Positions 48,038 through 56,014 of a stretch of 64,000 bases of DNA are shown piece by piece. Location of the stretch: assembly GCA_023382595.1 (NCBI GenBank), contig JAHDWB010000006.1, positions 62,001-126,000 of the forward strand, in the 5' to 3' direction. This DNA is from Anaerolineales bacterium (GTDB lineage: Bacteria > Chloroflexota > Anaerolineae > Anaerolineales > Villigracilaceae). The notes beneath the pieces are model-generated. The model was not told where the DNA came from. It did no database searches and saw nothing but the letters and a program-made list of their open reading frames with translations. Each line of letters begins with the position of its first letter. Within the stretch, counting starts at the first letter, position 1. The position numbers and the translations under genes were made by a program.

Positions 48038-48547
48038 ATGAATGCAACAAAACCAAATCTTTGGAAACAAACCATGAACAAGGTCCGCACGTGGGCGCGG
48101 ATGAATTCCATCGGGGCGATCCACTTCAACAGCGGCTCGTGCAACGGCTGTGACATCGAGATCCTTGCCACGCTCACGCCGCGCTACGATGTGGAACGCT
48201 TCGGCATCAAACTACACGGAAGCCCGCGCCATGCGGATGTCTTGCTGGTGACGGGACCCGTGACGCGTCAGGCTCGCGAACGCCTGATCCGCACCTACGA
48301 GCAGATGCCTGAACCGAAGTTTGTCATCTCGGTCGGCGCGTGCAGTATTTCGGGCGGCGTATTCGACGGCTGTTACAACGTCGGCGGCTCGGTGGATGAA
48401 GTCATCCCTGTGGATGTGTTCGTGCCTGGTTGTCCGCCGCGCCCCGAAGCCATCATTGACGGCATCATCCAGTTGCTGGGCGAATTGCAAGGCGGGGCGC
48501 CGCGCCCTGTGGCGAAACCGAAAATCGTGGAAGAGGTATCTTCATGA
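48038..48547 (+). CDS. Group 4 hydrogenase small subunit, NuoB-like
   Basis: 169 residues. Cluster ligands: SGSCNGCDIEIL, VGACSISGG and VPGCPPRPEAI, the four Cys of the proximal [4Fe-4S] cluster. It has no signal peptide, as expected for the cytoplasmic face. It passes electrons between the ferredoxin-like subunit and the large subunit. The start at 48038 is an ATG with a weak ribosome site. Confidence 0.92.
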   Translation: MNATKPNLWKQTMNKVRTWARMNSIGAIHFNSGSCNGCDIEILATLTPRYDVERFGIKLHGSPRHADVLLVTGPVTRQARERLIRTYEQMPEPKFVISVGACSISGGVFDGCYNVGGSVDEVIPVDVFVPGCPPRPEAIIDGIIQLLGELQGGAPRPVAKPKIVEEVSS

Positions 48548-50214
48548 GCATTGAACAAAAATTACAGACCGCGGAACAATTGCTTGCGCCGTGGAACAAG
48601 GAGACCATCCGTCCCGAAGAAAACCGCCTGGATGTGGTGATCCAGCCTGAGGCGTTGCATGAAGCGGTGTCCGTGTTGCATGAGGCGAAATGGGGTTATC
48701 TATCCGCCATCACAGGCATGGACATGGGCGTGGAAGCAGGTCAACTCGAAGCGCTGTATCACTTCTGCAATGGACCTGCCATCACGTCACTGCGAGTCCG
48801 CATGCCGCGTAATGAAGCGGTGGTTTCCAGCATTGCCGACATCATCCCGCCTGCGACATTTTTCGAGCGCGAGATCAAGGAAATGTTTGGCATCGAAGTA
48901 AATGGCTTGGCTGTTACAGACCATCTCTTCCTGCCCGAAGACTGGCCCATTGGCGTGTATCCCCAGCGCGCGGATTTTACGAATGAGCAGGCGAAGGCGA
49001 TGGGGGAAAGCCATGTGGACCAGATGCCCGAACCTGGGCGCGTGGGTGAGAATACGTTTGTCGTGCCGATCGGTCCGCAGCACCCCGCGTTGAAGGAGCC
49101 TGGTCATTTCTCTTTTACGGTGGATGGCGAGATCGTCACCGCTGCAAAGATGCGTTTGGGCTATGCCCATCGCGGAATTGAAAAAGCCGCCGAGAGCCGA
49201 AGCTGGGTTGAGAATTTGTATCTCTTCGAGCGTGTGTGCGGCATCTGTTCGCATACGCACGCAATGGCGTTCAGCACGGGCGTGGAGCAACTGGCAAAGG
49301 TCGAAGTGCCGATGCGCGCGCAAGCCATCCGCGAATTGGTGGCGGGACTTGAGCGTGTTCACAGTCATTTGTTATGGCTGGGCGTCGCCGCACATGAAGC
49401 GGGTTTCGATACACTCTTCATGTACTCATGGCGCGACCGTGAAACTGTGATGGACTTACTTGAGCAGATCACGGGCAACCGTGTGAATTACTCCGCCAAT
49501 TTGCTAGGCGGTGTGAAATGCGACATTGGCGAAGAACAATCAAAAGCCATCAAGGAAGGGCTTTCGTATCTGGAGACGCGCATCCGTCACTACCTTGAAG
49601 TGGTCACCACCGATGCCATGTTCCTCAACCGCACGCGCGGCATTGGCACGATCACCGCGCCCGAAGCGGAGCGTTTTGGTTTACTCGGTCCCACCGCCCG
49701 CGCGTCAGGCGTGATGCGCGATGTCCGCGTGGAAGCGCCTTATGGAGCGTATATCCGTTATCCTGTCAGTCTCGTCACCGAAACGAACGGTGATCTGGAA
49801 GCGCGCTGTGTGGTGCGCTTGAAGGAATTGCTGGTCAGTTGTTTTGCCATGCGTTCGATTTTGGATAACATGCCAGATGGTCCGCTCACAGCGCGGATGC
49901 CGCGCAAAATTCCAGCAGGCGAAACCGTTGCCCGCATTGAAGCGCCGCGCGGCGAGTTGTTCTACTTCATCAAAAGCAATGGCGGCGAAATCCCCGCCCG
50001 CGTCCACGTCCGCACGCCGAGTTTGTGCAACTGGGTCTCTGTGTTGGAGAAGGCGGTCGGGCGTCAACTGGCGGATGTGCCGATGTTGATCGCAGGCATG
50101 GACCCGTGCTTCTCCTGTAATGACCGCGTCGTCACCGTGGTGGATTCCGCGACACAAGAAAACTGGTCATGGAAACGTCTGCGTGAATACGGAATCGAGT
50201 ATTACAACCGATGA
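48544..50214 (+). CDS. Group 4 [NiFe] hydrogenase large subunit, NuoC-NuoD fusion
   Basis: 556 residues. Residues about 1-150 are NuoC-like (FFEREIKEMFGIEV is the hallmark), then the NuoD/large-subunit part. Both nickel-ligand motifs are intact: Cys232 and Cys235 in ERVCGICSHTH, and Cys522 and Cys525 in DPCFSCNDR. True complex I NuoD lacks these Cys pairs, so this is a hydrogenase. The end after Arg528 (VVTVVDSATQENW...) resembles HycE, where a maturation protease cleaves after this Arg. It overlaps the previous gene by ATGA. Expected reaction: 2H+ + 2e- to H2, reversible, with reduced ferredoxin. Confidence 0.94.
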   Translation: MSIEQKLQTAEQLLAPWNKETIRPEENRLDVVIQPEALHEAVSVLHEAKWGYLSAITGMDMGVEAGQLEALYHFCNGPAITSLRVRMPRNEAVVSSIADIIPPATFFEREIKEMFGIEVNGLAVTDHLFLPEDWPIGVYPQRADFTNEQAKAMGESHVDQMPEPGRVGENTFVVPIGPQHPALKEPGHFSFTVDGEIVTAAKMRLGYAHRGIEKAAESRSWVENLYLFERVCGICSHTHAMAFSTGVEQLAKVEVPMRAQAIRELVAGLERVHSHLLWLGVAAHEAGFDTLFMYSWRDRETVMDLLEQITGNRVNYSANLLGGVKCDIGEEQSKAIKEGLSYLETRIRHYLEVVTTDAMFLNRTRGIGTITAPEAERFGLLGPTARASGVMRDVRVEAPYGAYIRYPVSLVTETNGDLEARCVVRLKELLVSCFAMRSILDNMPDGPLTARMPRKIPAGETVARIEAPRGELFYFIKSNGGEIPARVHVRTPSLCNWVSVLEKAVGRQLADVPMLIAGMDPCFSCNDRVVTVVDSATQENWSWKRLREYGIEYYNR

Positions 50215-51125
50215 ACACGCTCACTTCATTTGTCACTTTGTTGATCTTCCCCGCGGGCGTCACGCTCATTCTGATGGGCATGTTCTACGAATGGGTCGAC
50301 CGCAAACTCGTCGCCCGCTTTCAAAACCGCGTCGGTCCGCGCTGGTTCCAGCCGTTTGCGGATGCGCTCAAACTGCTGGCGAAGGAACAGATCACGCCCG
50401 CCATCGTCAATCCCTACCTGTTTTTTGGATTGCCCATCTTCGCGCTCGCTGGAGCATTGACCGCGGCGCTGTACGTTCCGCTGTTTGGACTCACCCCGCC
50501 TCACAGCCTGACGGGTGACCTGATCATCACCATCTACCTGCTCAGCCTGCCGACGATGTGCATCGGTTTGGCGGGTTGGAACACCACCAGCCGCTTCTCG
50601 CTCATCGGCGCCACCCGCGCCCTGACGCAGCTCTTCGCCTACGAAGCGCCATTCCTGCTGGCACTGCTCGGACCTGCTCTCGTGGCAGGCAGTTGGCAGA
50701 TCAGCGAGATCAACGACTACGCCATCGGTCACTGGCTGATTTTGTCACAGCCTATCGGATTCATCGTGGCGGTCATCGGCTTAATGGGTAAACTGGAACT
50801 CCCGCCCTTCGACGCCCCCGAAGCGGAAACGGAAATCGTCGCAGGCGCGTTGACCGAATACAGCGGTCGCGGCTTGATGATGTTCCATCTGGCGAAGTCC
50901 GCCGAGTTGGTCGTCGGGCTGACGTTGGTCTCGGCGTTCTATCTTGGCGGCTTGACGGGCATTGGCTCGTTCCTGCTCAAGACCATCGCCCTGCTGTTCT
51001 TTATGGCAATTCTGCAATCCCTGCTTACCCGCCTGCGCATCGACCAGACTGTCGGTTTGTGGTGGCGCTTCGGCGCGATTTTAGTACTGGCGCAGATTCT
51101 CGTCACCATTTTATTGAAAGGATAA
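50211..51125 (+). CDS. NuoH/HyfC-like membrane anchor subunit
   Basis: 304 residues, eight transmembrane helices. EWVDRKLVARFQNRVGPRWFQPFADALKLLAKE is the conserved N-terminal block; FDAPEAETEIVAGALTEYSGRGLMMFHLAKSAEL is the acidic Q-site-like loop. It joins the peripheral arm to the membrane arm. ATGA overlap with the large subunit gene. Confidence 0.93.
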   Translation: MNTLTSFVTLLIFPAGVTLILMGMFYEWVDRKLVARFQNRVGPRWFQPFADALKLLAKEQITPAIVNPYLFFGLPIFALAGALTAALYVPLFGLTPPHSLTGDLIITIYLLSLPTMCIGLAGWNTTSRFSLIGATRALTQLFAYEAPFLLALLGPALVAGSWQISEINDYAIGHWLILSQPIGFIVAVIGLMGKLELPPFDAPEAETEIVAGALTEYSGRGLMMFHLAKSAELVVGLTLVSAFYLGGLTGIGSFLLKTIALLFFMAILQSLLTRLRIDQTVGLWWRFGAILVLAQILVTILLKG

Positions 51126-51130
51126 GTGCC

Positions 51131-51553
51131 ATGAAAATCGGAACCATGTTCAAGGATATTCTGGCGTCGTTCTTCAAAAAGAACAGCACGCAGATGTATC
51201 CTTTCGAGAAACATCCCACCCCCGAACGGTTTCGCGGCAACCTGTTCTACGACCCCGCCAAATGCACGGGCTGCTGCCTGTGCGTAAAAGATTGTCCATC
51301 TAAAGCCATCGAGTTAGTGACCATTGACCGCGCCGCCAAACGCTTCGTCCTGAAATATCACATGGACCGTTGCATCTACTGCGGACAATGCGCCTTGAAT
51401 TGCCGCTTCAAATGTATGGGCATGTCCAACAAAGATTGGGAACACGCCGCGCTGAACAAGGAAGAATTTGCCGTGTTTTATGGAAAGGAAGAGGATGTCC
51501 ACGAAATGCTGGAGAACCTCACTAAGCCGCCTGTTGACTCAACAGGCGAATAA
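51131..51553 (+). CDS. NuoI/HycF-like 2x[4Fe-4S] subunit
   Basis: 140 residues. Two ferredoxin motifs: CTGCCLCVKDCP and CIYCGQCALNCR, each CxxCxxCxxxC. It should receive electrons from ferredoxin or formate dehydrogenase and hand them to the B-like subunit. The start at 51131, 5 nt after the previous stop, gives the expected N-terminus. Confidence 0.93.
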   Translation: MKIGTMFKDILASFFKKNSTQMYPFEKHPTPERFRGNLFYDPAKCTGCCLCVKDCPSKAIELVTIDRAAKRFVLKYHMDRCIYCGQCALNCRFKCMGMSNKDWEHAALNKEEFAVFYGKEEDVHEMLENLTKPPVDSTGE

Positions 51554-52061
51554 ACGAATTGCCATCGTCGGCATCGGCAATGAGTTGCGCGGCGATGATG
51601 CGGCAGGGATGCTCGTTGTCCGTGCTTTGAGTTTGCGTGTAGTCAATTCAGACAGTTTGCGAATTATTGAAGGTGGACACATCCCCGAAAACGCCACAGC
51701 CAACTTGCGAAAACTCGCCCCCGATTTGGTGCTGCTTATCGACGCCGCCGATATGGGAAAAGAAGCGGGGAGCATTGCGCTCATCCCCATGGAACAGATC
51801 GAAGGAATGAGCGCCAACACACACAGCCTGCCGCTGTCCATGCTGGCGCGCTATTTGACCTTGGAATTAAATTGCGAAGTCGCCCTGCTTGGGATTCAAC
51901 CGAAGTCGGTTGAAATGGGTGAGCCTGTCAGCGATGAAGTGAATCAAGCAGTCAGAGACATTGCCGAAGAAATGTCCACGCTTTGCTCGGAATGTTTCTC
52001 CAACCCTGCTTCGACCACAATGCGCGGTACGATCTCTTCCCAGCCGACTGCCATCAGGTGA
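51495..52061 (+). CDS. HycI-type hydrogenase maturation endopeptidase
   Basis: 188 residues. IAIVGIGNELRGDDAAGMLVVRAL is the nickel-sensing N-terminal motif; LVLLIDAADMGKEAGSIALIP has the second acid; THSLPLSMLARYLT has the His. It removes the C-terminal peptide of the large subunit after nickel insertion. The start is uncertain: ATG at 51495 lies inside the previous gene (59-nt overlap). The last 30 or so residues run antisense to metF (118-bp convergent overlap) and are not conserved family sequence. Confidence 0.9.
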   Translation: MSTKCWRTSLSRLLTQQANKRIAIVGIGNELRGDDAAGMLVVRALSLRVVNSDSLRIIEGGHIPENATANLRKLAPDLVLLIDAADMGKEAGSIALIPMEQIEGMSANTHSLPLSMLARYLTLELNCEVALLGIQPKSVEMGEPVSDEVNQAVRDIAEEMSTLCSECFSNPASTTMRGTISSQPTAIR

Positions 52062-53434
52062 ATGCCGCTCACGCCTTGTTTGGCTTTTACTTTTTCCACC
52101 AACTCCAGCGCGATCTGTAAACCTTCTTTCTGTTCGCCGCCTTTTTCCTTGGCGGCTTCCATGCGTTTTAGAATTGTCTCCGGCACGAACACGCCGGGGA
52201 TTTTCTTGTCCATGTACGCGGCGGTTTTGTAATTCTTCAGCGGGGTGATGCCGATCAGAATGTGAACTTTATCCAAAATATTCCGCTTGGAAATTTCATT
52301 CAGCCATTCGTCGAGCGCGTCTGCATCAAAGACTACATTGGTTTGGAAGAACTGCGCCCCCGCGTTGACCTTCTTCTGCTCGCGCAACGCCTGAAACTTC
52401 ATGTTGGATGCGAACGGTGATGCCGCCGCACCGAGGAAATATTTCGGCGAAGTTTTGATCTCACGCCCGTCGAGATATTTCGCTTCATCCCGCATCCGGC
52501 GCAGGATCCACAGCATTTGAATTCCGTCCAAGTCGACAACATCCATGCGCCCTTGCGGACCGGATCCCAGCACCATGCTGTCGCCTGTCAGACACAACAT
52601 GTTGCGAATCCCCAACGCGGATGCGCCCATCACGCTCGATTGCAGACTGACACGGGTATGGTCGCGCCCGGTGATCTGCATCACGGGGTCGGCGCCCAAG
52701 TCCAATGCGATCTTGCTGCACGCCATCGATGACATGCGCGGAATCGCCGACGCGCTGTCGGTGAAATTGAGCGCCACGGTATACGGCTTGAGCATTTTGA
52801 TATTCTGTTTGAATTTGTCCGTGTCGATGGAGAGGGGAGGTGTGACTTCCGCCGCGACGACGAACTCGCCAGCTTTCAATCTGCGTTCCAGTTCGGAAAC
52901 GGGTTCGTCATATTTCGGCGCGTGATATTCTGCATCGCCCTGCCACCAATCGGGCTGGCGCACAGGCTTGAAGATGGAATCCAATGTTTGAGAAACAGAA
53001 CCAGGCTTCCCCGAAGTCAGACCCGAGGCGATGGTCTTTAATCCAATTTTTCCCGCTTGTTCGAACACATCGCCCCAACTATCGTGTCCCGCCTTATTCC
53101 AATCCATGGGTGGCAGCACCTCGAGCAATAACGCTTCACGCCCAAGTTTGAAAGACCGTTCGTAGATCTTATACCAAATGCACGGGCGCGACTCGTCCAC
53201 GTAACATTTTTCGGGGGTCGAGCCGCCGCACGGTCCGTTGCGCAGCCCCTTCGGACATTCCATCGGGCAGATGAAGGCGGTTTCCTGCAGGAGGCAGTTG
53301 CCGCACATGCGGCAGCCGAACAGAGGTCCCTTGACTGCCAGTTCGATCTTTGCGAGCGCACGTTTTTTGAGCGGCTGGCGTTTGAACGGCATGAACGGCG
53401 GCTGGTAACGGCGACCTGGTGTGAAGCCCGGCAT
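51944..53434 (-). CDS. Methylenetetrahydrofolate reductase fused to MetV-like zinc/cluster domain
   Basis: 496 residues. Residues about 30-105 are MTHFR_C/MetV-like with many Cys: CRMCGNCLLQETAFICPMECPKGLRNGPCGG, then CYVDESRPCIWY. Residues about 190-480 are the MetF TIM barrel (FVVAAEVTPPLSIDTDKFKQNI, MQITGRDHTRVSLQSSVMGASALGIRNMLCLTGD). It reduces methylene- to methyl-tetrahydrofolate in the methyl branch of the Wood-Ljungdahl pathway or for methionine. MetV normally is a separate partner; fusion suggests an anaerobic, ferredoxin- or other donor-linked enzyme. AGGAG before the ATG. Confidence 0.9.
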   Translation of the reverse strand: MPGFTPGRRYQPPFMPFKRQPLKKRALAKIELAVKGPLFGCRMCGNCLLQETAFICPMECPKGLRNGPCGGSTPEKCYVDESRPCIWYKIYERSFKLGREALLLEVLPPMDWNKAGHDSWGDVFEQAGKIGLKTIASGLTSGKPGSVSQTLDSIFKPVRQPDWWQGDAEYHAPKYDEPVSELERRLKAGEFVVAAEVTPPLSIDTDKFKQNIKMLKPYTVALNFTDSASAIPRMSSMACSKIALDLGADPVMQITGRDHTRVSLQSSVMGASALGIRNMLCLTGDSMVLGSGPQGRMDVVDLDGIQMLWILRRMRDEAKYLDGREIKTSPKYFLGAAASPFASNMKFQALREQKKVNAGAQFFQTNVVFDADALDEWLNEISKRNILDKVHILIGITPLKNYKTAAYMDKKIPGVFVPETILKRMEAAKEKGGEQKEGLQIALELVEKVKAKQGVSGIHLMAVGWEEIVPRIVVEAGLEKHSEQSVDISSAMSLTA

Positions 53435-53507
53435 GTCTGTCTCCTGAGATTATATATTATATATAATTTTACCCAGACTCAATTCTTTTGGGAAGTGCCC
53501 GACTGGG

Positions 53508-53513
53508 TATAAT
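53508..53513 (+). promoter_or_regulatory. -10 box of the CAP-LysM gene (leaderless arrangement)
   Basis: TATAAT ends 7 nt before the ATG at 53521; TTTCAGG between them is the only hint of a ribosome site. The region 53445-53475 on the other strand holds several TATAAT-like boxes for metF. Confidence 0.5.
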
Positions 53514-53520
53514 TTTCAGG

Positions 53521-54531
53521 ATGAAAAAACATATTTTTTGGATGCTGCTCGCGCTTCTTTTCGCGACCCTCGGTCTGCTCCCGTCCATGCGGGCGGATGC
53601 CCGTCTCGGGCATGTTTCCCCCAACCTATCCGCCCAGGCTTTGATCGCGGAAGTGAACGCTTTGCGGGCTTCGGAGAATTTGCCAGCCCTTCAGGTCAAT
53701 CAGATCCTGATGCGTACCGCGCAGAATCACGCAGATTACATCGCCGGCACCGGCGTGCTGACCCAGTTCAGCGCGGATGGAAAACGCCCGTACCAGCGCG
53801 CGCTGGATGCGGGCTATTCGGTGGCGGGGGACATCTCGGTGGGCGGGCTGTTCGCGGAGTTGATCTATTCGGGCTCAACCATCTCTCCAGCGGATGTCGT
53901 GAGCGCGTGGAAGAGCGATGCAAGTCAGTTGCGCTCCTTGCTTTCTCCTGACCTGCGTGATGCCGGCGCTGGCATGGCGGTTGCAAATGGCATCACGTAC
54001 TATGTGCTGGACCTCGGCTCGGAAGTGGACGAATCCCCGCCGACCTCCACGCCGGAAACGCCGGGGCAGTTCGTCATTTCCACAGCTGGCGCGCGCGGCA
54101 CGGAGGCTGTGATCGTCATCGTCAGCACGCCGCAACCGGATGGCGAGACAGTGCATATCGTGAGGCGGGGGGATGCGTTGTGGAGCATCGCGCTGGCGTA
54201 CGGCACAACTGTCGACGATTTGAAGCGCCTGAATCGCCTCGCGTCCGAGAATATCTTCGAGGGGCAAAGTCTGCAGATCCGGCAGGCTTTGACAGGCACA
54301 CCGCCTCCGACCGAAACCCCGGCTGGGACCGCGACGCTTGGCATTCCCACATCCACCGCCACACTGCCCGTCACCGCCACCATCACATCCACTGCCACGC
54401 CTGAACCGGTCGCGCCTGCATCCCTTCGCAGCGGCGGGATGGTGGTTGGCGTTATTGTCATCGTTGCGCTTTTGGCGGCAGGGGTTGGCTCGCTGCTTGG
54501 GCGAAAAAAATCAGGAAAAGCGGCGGATTAA
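53521..54531 (+). CDS. Exported CAP-domain protein with LysM and C-terminal anchor
   Basis: 336 residues. Signal peptide (about 1-24), a CAP/SCP-like domain (about 35-165; VNALRASENLPALQVNQILMRTAQNHADYIAGTG), a LysM domain (about 205-260; HIVRRGDALWSIALAYGTTVDDLKRLNRL), a Pro/Thr linker and a terminal membrane helix (GMVVGVIVIVALLAAGVGSLLG) with a basic tail. LysM binds peptidoglycan or chitin-like glycans; CAP domains have varied roles. Anchored on the outer face of the membrane. Confidence 0.87.
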   Translation: MKKHIFWMLLALLFATLGLLPSMRADARLGHVSPNLSAQALIAEVNALRASENLPALQVNQILMRTAQNHADYIAGTGVLTQFSADGKRPYQRALDAGYSVAGDISVGGLFAELIYSGSTISPADVVSAWKSDASQLRSLLSPDLRDAGAGMAVANGITYYVLDLGSEVDESPPTSTPETPGQFVISTAGARGTEAVIVIVSTPQPDGETVHIVRRGDALWSIALAYGTTVDDLKRLNRLASENIFEGQSLQIRQALTGTPPPTETPAGTATLGIPTSTATLPVTATITSTATPEPVAPASLRSGGMVVGVIVIVALLAAGVGSLLGRKKSGKAAD

Positions 54532-54593
54532 CATCATGCCCTTTCCATTACATCCGAACTAACCGATTAATCTTCAGCCTGATATACTTTTGT

Positions 54594-54609
54594 TGTGAAA
54601 ATTGACACA
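54594..54609. promoter_or_regulatory. CRP/FNR-type operator before the FNT channel gene
   Basis: TGTGA, six bases, ACACA within a longer TTGTG...CACAA inverted repeat (54593-54610). A TATACT -10 candidate lies at 54583-54588, so the site sits on or just after the transcription start, where binding would repress. Confidence 0.5.
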
Positions 54610-54629
54610 AACAATAGAAAGGGATAGCC

Positions 54630-55517
54630 ATGACTGAAGTACGGATCGACTCGCTGTTGCCCGCCGAAATGGCGACACGGGCGGAGTATCTCGGCGTCCG
54701 CAAGGCGGAGATGCCCGCCATAAACATGCTGATGCTTTCCATTTTAGCGGGGGCGTTCATCTCTCTGGGCGCGATCTTTGCCACGACAGTGGCAGCAGGC
54801 GGTATGTCCGTTACGGCAGCGGACGGGGCGGTGGCATACACCACAGGTTTGCCGTATGGCGTAACGCGTTTGTTGACCGGATTGGTCTTTTGTCTCGGAC
54901 TTATTCTGGTCGTCGTCGGCGGTGCGGAACTGTTCACGGGCAACAATCTGATCGTGATGGCATGGGCGAGCGGCAAGGTGACCGGGCGCGCTCTGCTCCG
55001 CAATTGGGTAATCGTTTATCTTGGAAATTTCCTAGGCTCCATCGGAACTGTCGTTTTGATGTTCTTCTCGAAACAATATACTTTCGGTTCCGATTCTGTC
55101 GGTCTTGCTGCCCTGCGGATCGGCGTTGCGAAGGTCGAGCTTGACTTTGTCCAGGCGATAGCGCTTGGCATTCTTTGCAACGCGCTTGTTTGTCTCGCCG
55201 TGTGGCTGACATACAGCGCGCGCACCACGCTGGACAAGATCGCCTCGATCGTCTTCCCGATCACTGCCTTTGTCGCCGCTGGTTTTGAACACAGCATTGC
55301 GAACATGTACTTTATTCCATACGCCTTGTTCATCAAGAACTTTGACCCGGCGTTCATGGAAAAGGTCGGCGGCAAGGTTGCCAATTTGGACATGCTCACA
55401 TGGGATGCGTTCTTTGTCAATAACCTGATTCCTGTTACGATTGGGAATATAATAGGCGGTGCGGTGCTGGTTGCCGCCATCTACTGGGTCGTATTCTTGA
55501 GAGCAAAGAAAGATTAA
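54630..55517 (+). CDS. Formate/nitrite transporter (FNT/FocA family)
   Basis: 295 residues with six membrane helices and the FNT blocks: SILAGAFISLGAIFATT, GLVFCLGLILVVVGGAELFTGNNLIVM, LRNWVIVYLGNFLGSI and GFEHSIANMYFIP, the last including the central pore His. It conducts formate or nitrite. Its position after a hydrogenase operon and MetV-MetF points to formate. GGGATA site 4-9 nt before the ATG. Confidence 0.92.
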   Translation: MTEVRIDSLLPAEMATRAEYLGVRKAEMPAINMLMLSILAGAFISLGAIFATTVAAGGMSVTAADGAVAYTTGLPYGVTRLLTGLVFCLGLILVVVGGAELFTGNNLIVMAWASGKVTGRALLRNWVIVYLGNFLGSIGTVVLMFFSKQYTFGSDSVGLAALRIGVAKVELDFVQAIALGILCNALVCLAVWLTYSARTTLDKIASIVFPITAFVAAGFEHSIANMYFIPYALFIKNFDPAFMEKVGGKVANLDMLTWDAFFVNNLIPVTIGNIIGGAVLVAAIYWVVFLRAKKD

Positions 55518-55529
55518 AAAGGAGAAACC

Positions 55530-55760
55530 ATGAAAGCGTATATCATGATCAAAATCCGTGCCGGAGATGTCAAGGATGTTGTCAACCACCTCCGCAAAGT
55601 TGAAGATGTCGTCGAAGCGCACATGACCTTCGGTCCATATGATGCGGTTGCGGTGGTGGACACAGCCGACATCGCCAAGCTTGGAAAGATCACCGCGCTG
55701 GAGATCCAGCCCATCCCCGGTGTCGAACAGACACTGACCTGCCTTGCGGTGGATGTATAA
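55530..55760 (+). CDS. Standalone Lrp/AsnC ligand-binding (RAM) domain
   Basis: 76 residues: only the alpha/beta RAM (ACT-like) domain (MKAYIMIKIRAGDVKDVVNHLRKVEDVVEAH, FGPYDAVAVVDTADIAKL). No HTH is attached. Such proteins bind amino acids or modulate full regulators. 12 nt after the FNT gene, so co-transcribed. Confidence 0.85.
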   Translation: MKAYIMIKIRAGDVKDVVNHLRKVEDVVEAHMTFGPYDAVAVVDTADIAKLGKITALEIQPIPGVEQTLTCLAVDV

Positions 55761-55781
55761 TCTCCAATTCTCCCGTTTTCT

Positions 55782-55816
55782 AAAATCGGGCTGGCTTTGT
55801 CAGCCCGATTTTTTCT
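55782..55816 (+). terminator. Intrinsic terminator of the FNT/RAM operon
   Basis: AAAATCGGGCTG, loop, CAGCCCGATTTTTT, 22 nt after the stop codon. Confidence 0.9.
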
Positions 55817-55850
55817 AGTAGAATAAACAAAGATTTCCTTAGTGTTTGAA

Positions 55851-55952
55851 ATGAAACGACTTGCCCCATTCGCCTTTACCCGTTTTCTTATTGTGCCCTG
55901 TTGCGCTGTATTTGTTTCCCTGCATTTTGAATGTAGCCAGCCCGCGTCGTGA
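55851..55952 (+). CDS. Possible leader peptide upstream of the ABC exporter
   Basis: 33 codons (MKRLAPFAFTRFLIVPCC...) ending 8 nt before a strong terminator hairpin, which in turn lies 23 nt before the ATG of the exporter gene. The layout, short ORF then terminator then gene, is that of ribosome-mediated attenuation. No clear ribosome site precedes it, and its amino-acid content shows no obvious stalling run. Low confidence as a coding gene. Confidence 0.3.
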   Translation: MKRLAPFAFTRFLIVPCCAVFVSLHFECSQPAS

Positions 55953-55959
55953 AAGAAAC

Positions 55960-55991
55960 AAAAGCGGATATCTGCCGGATATCCGCTTTTT
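55960..55991 (+). terminator. Terminator hairpin just upstream of the ABC exporter
   Basis: AAAAGCGGATATC, loop TGCCG, GATATCCGCTTTTT. It cannot serve the RAM gene, which has its own terminator at 55782-55816, so it probably controls the exporter operon. Confidence 0.75.
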
Positions 55992-56014
55992 ACACCTGAC
56001 ATTATTTTCCTGTT

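Noticed and set aside
43596-51553. Annotating the operon as respiratory complex I (nuo)
   Set aside because: NuoE, F and G are absent, the CD subunit retains both Ni-binding CxxC motifs, and a HycI-type protease is present.
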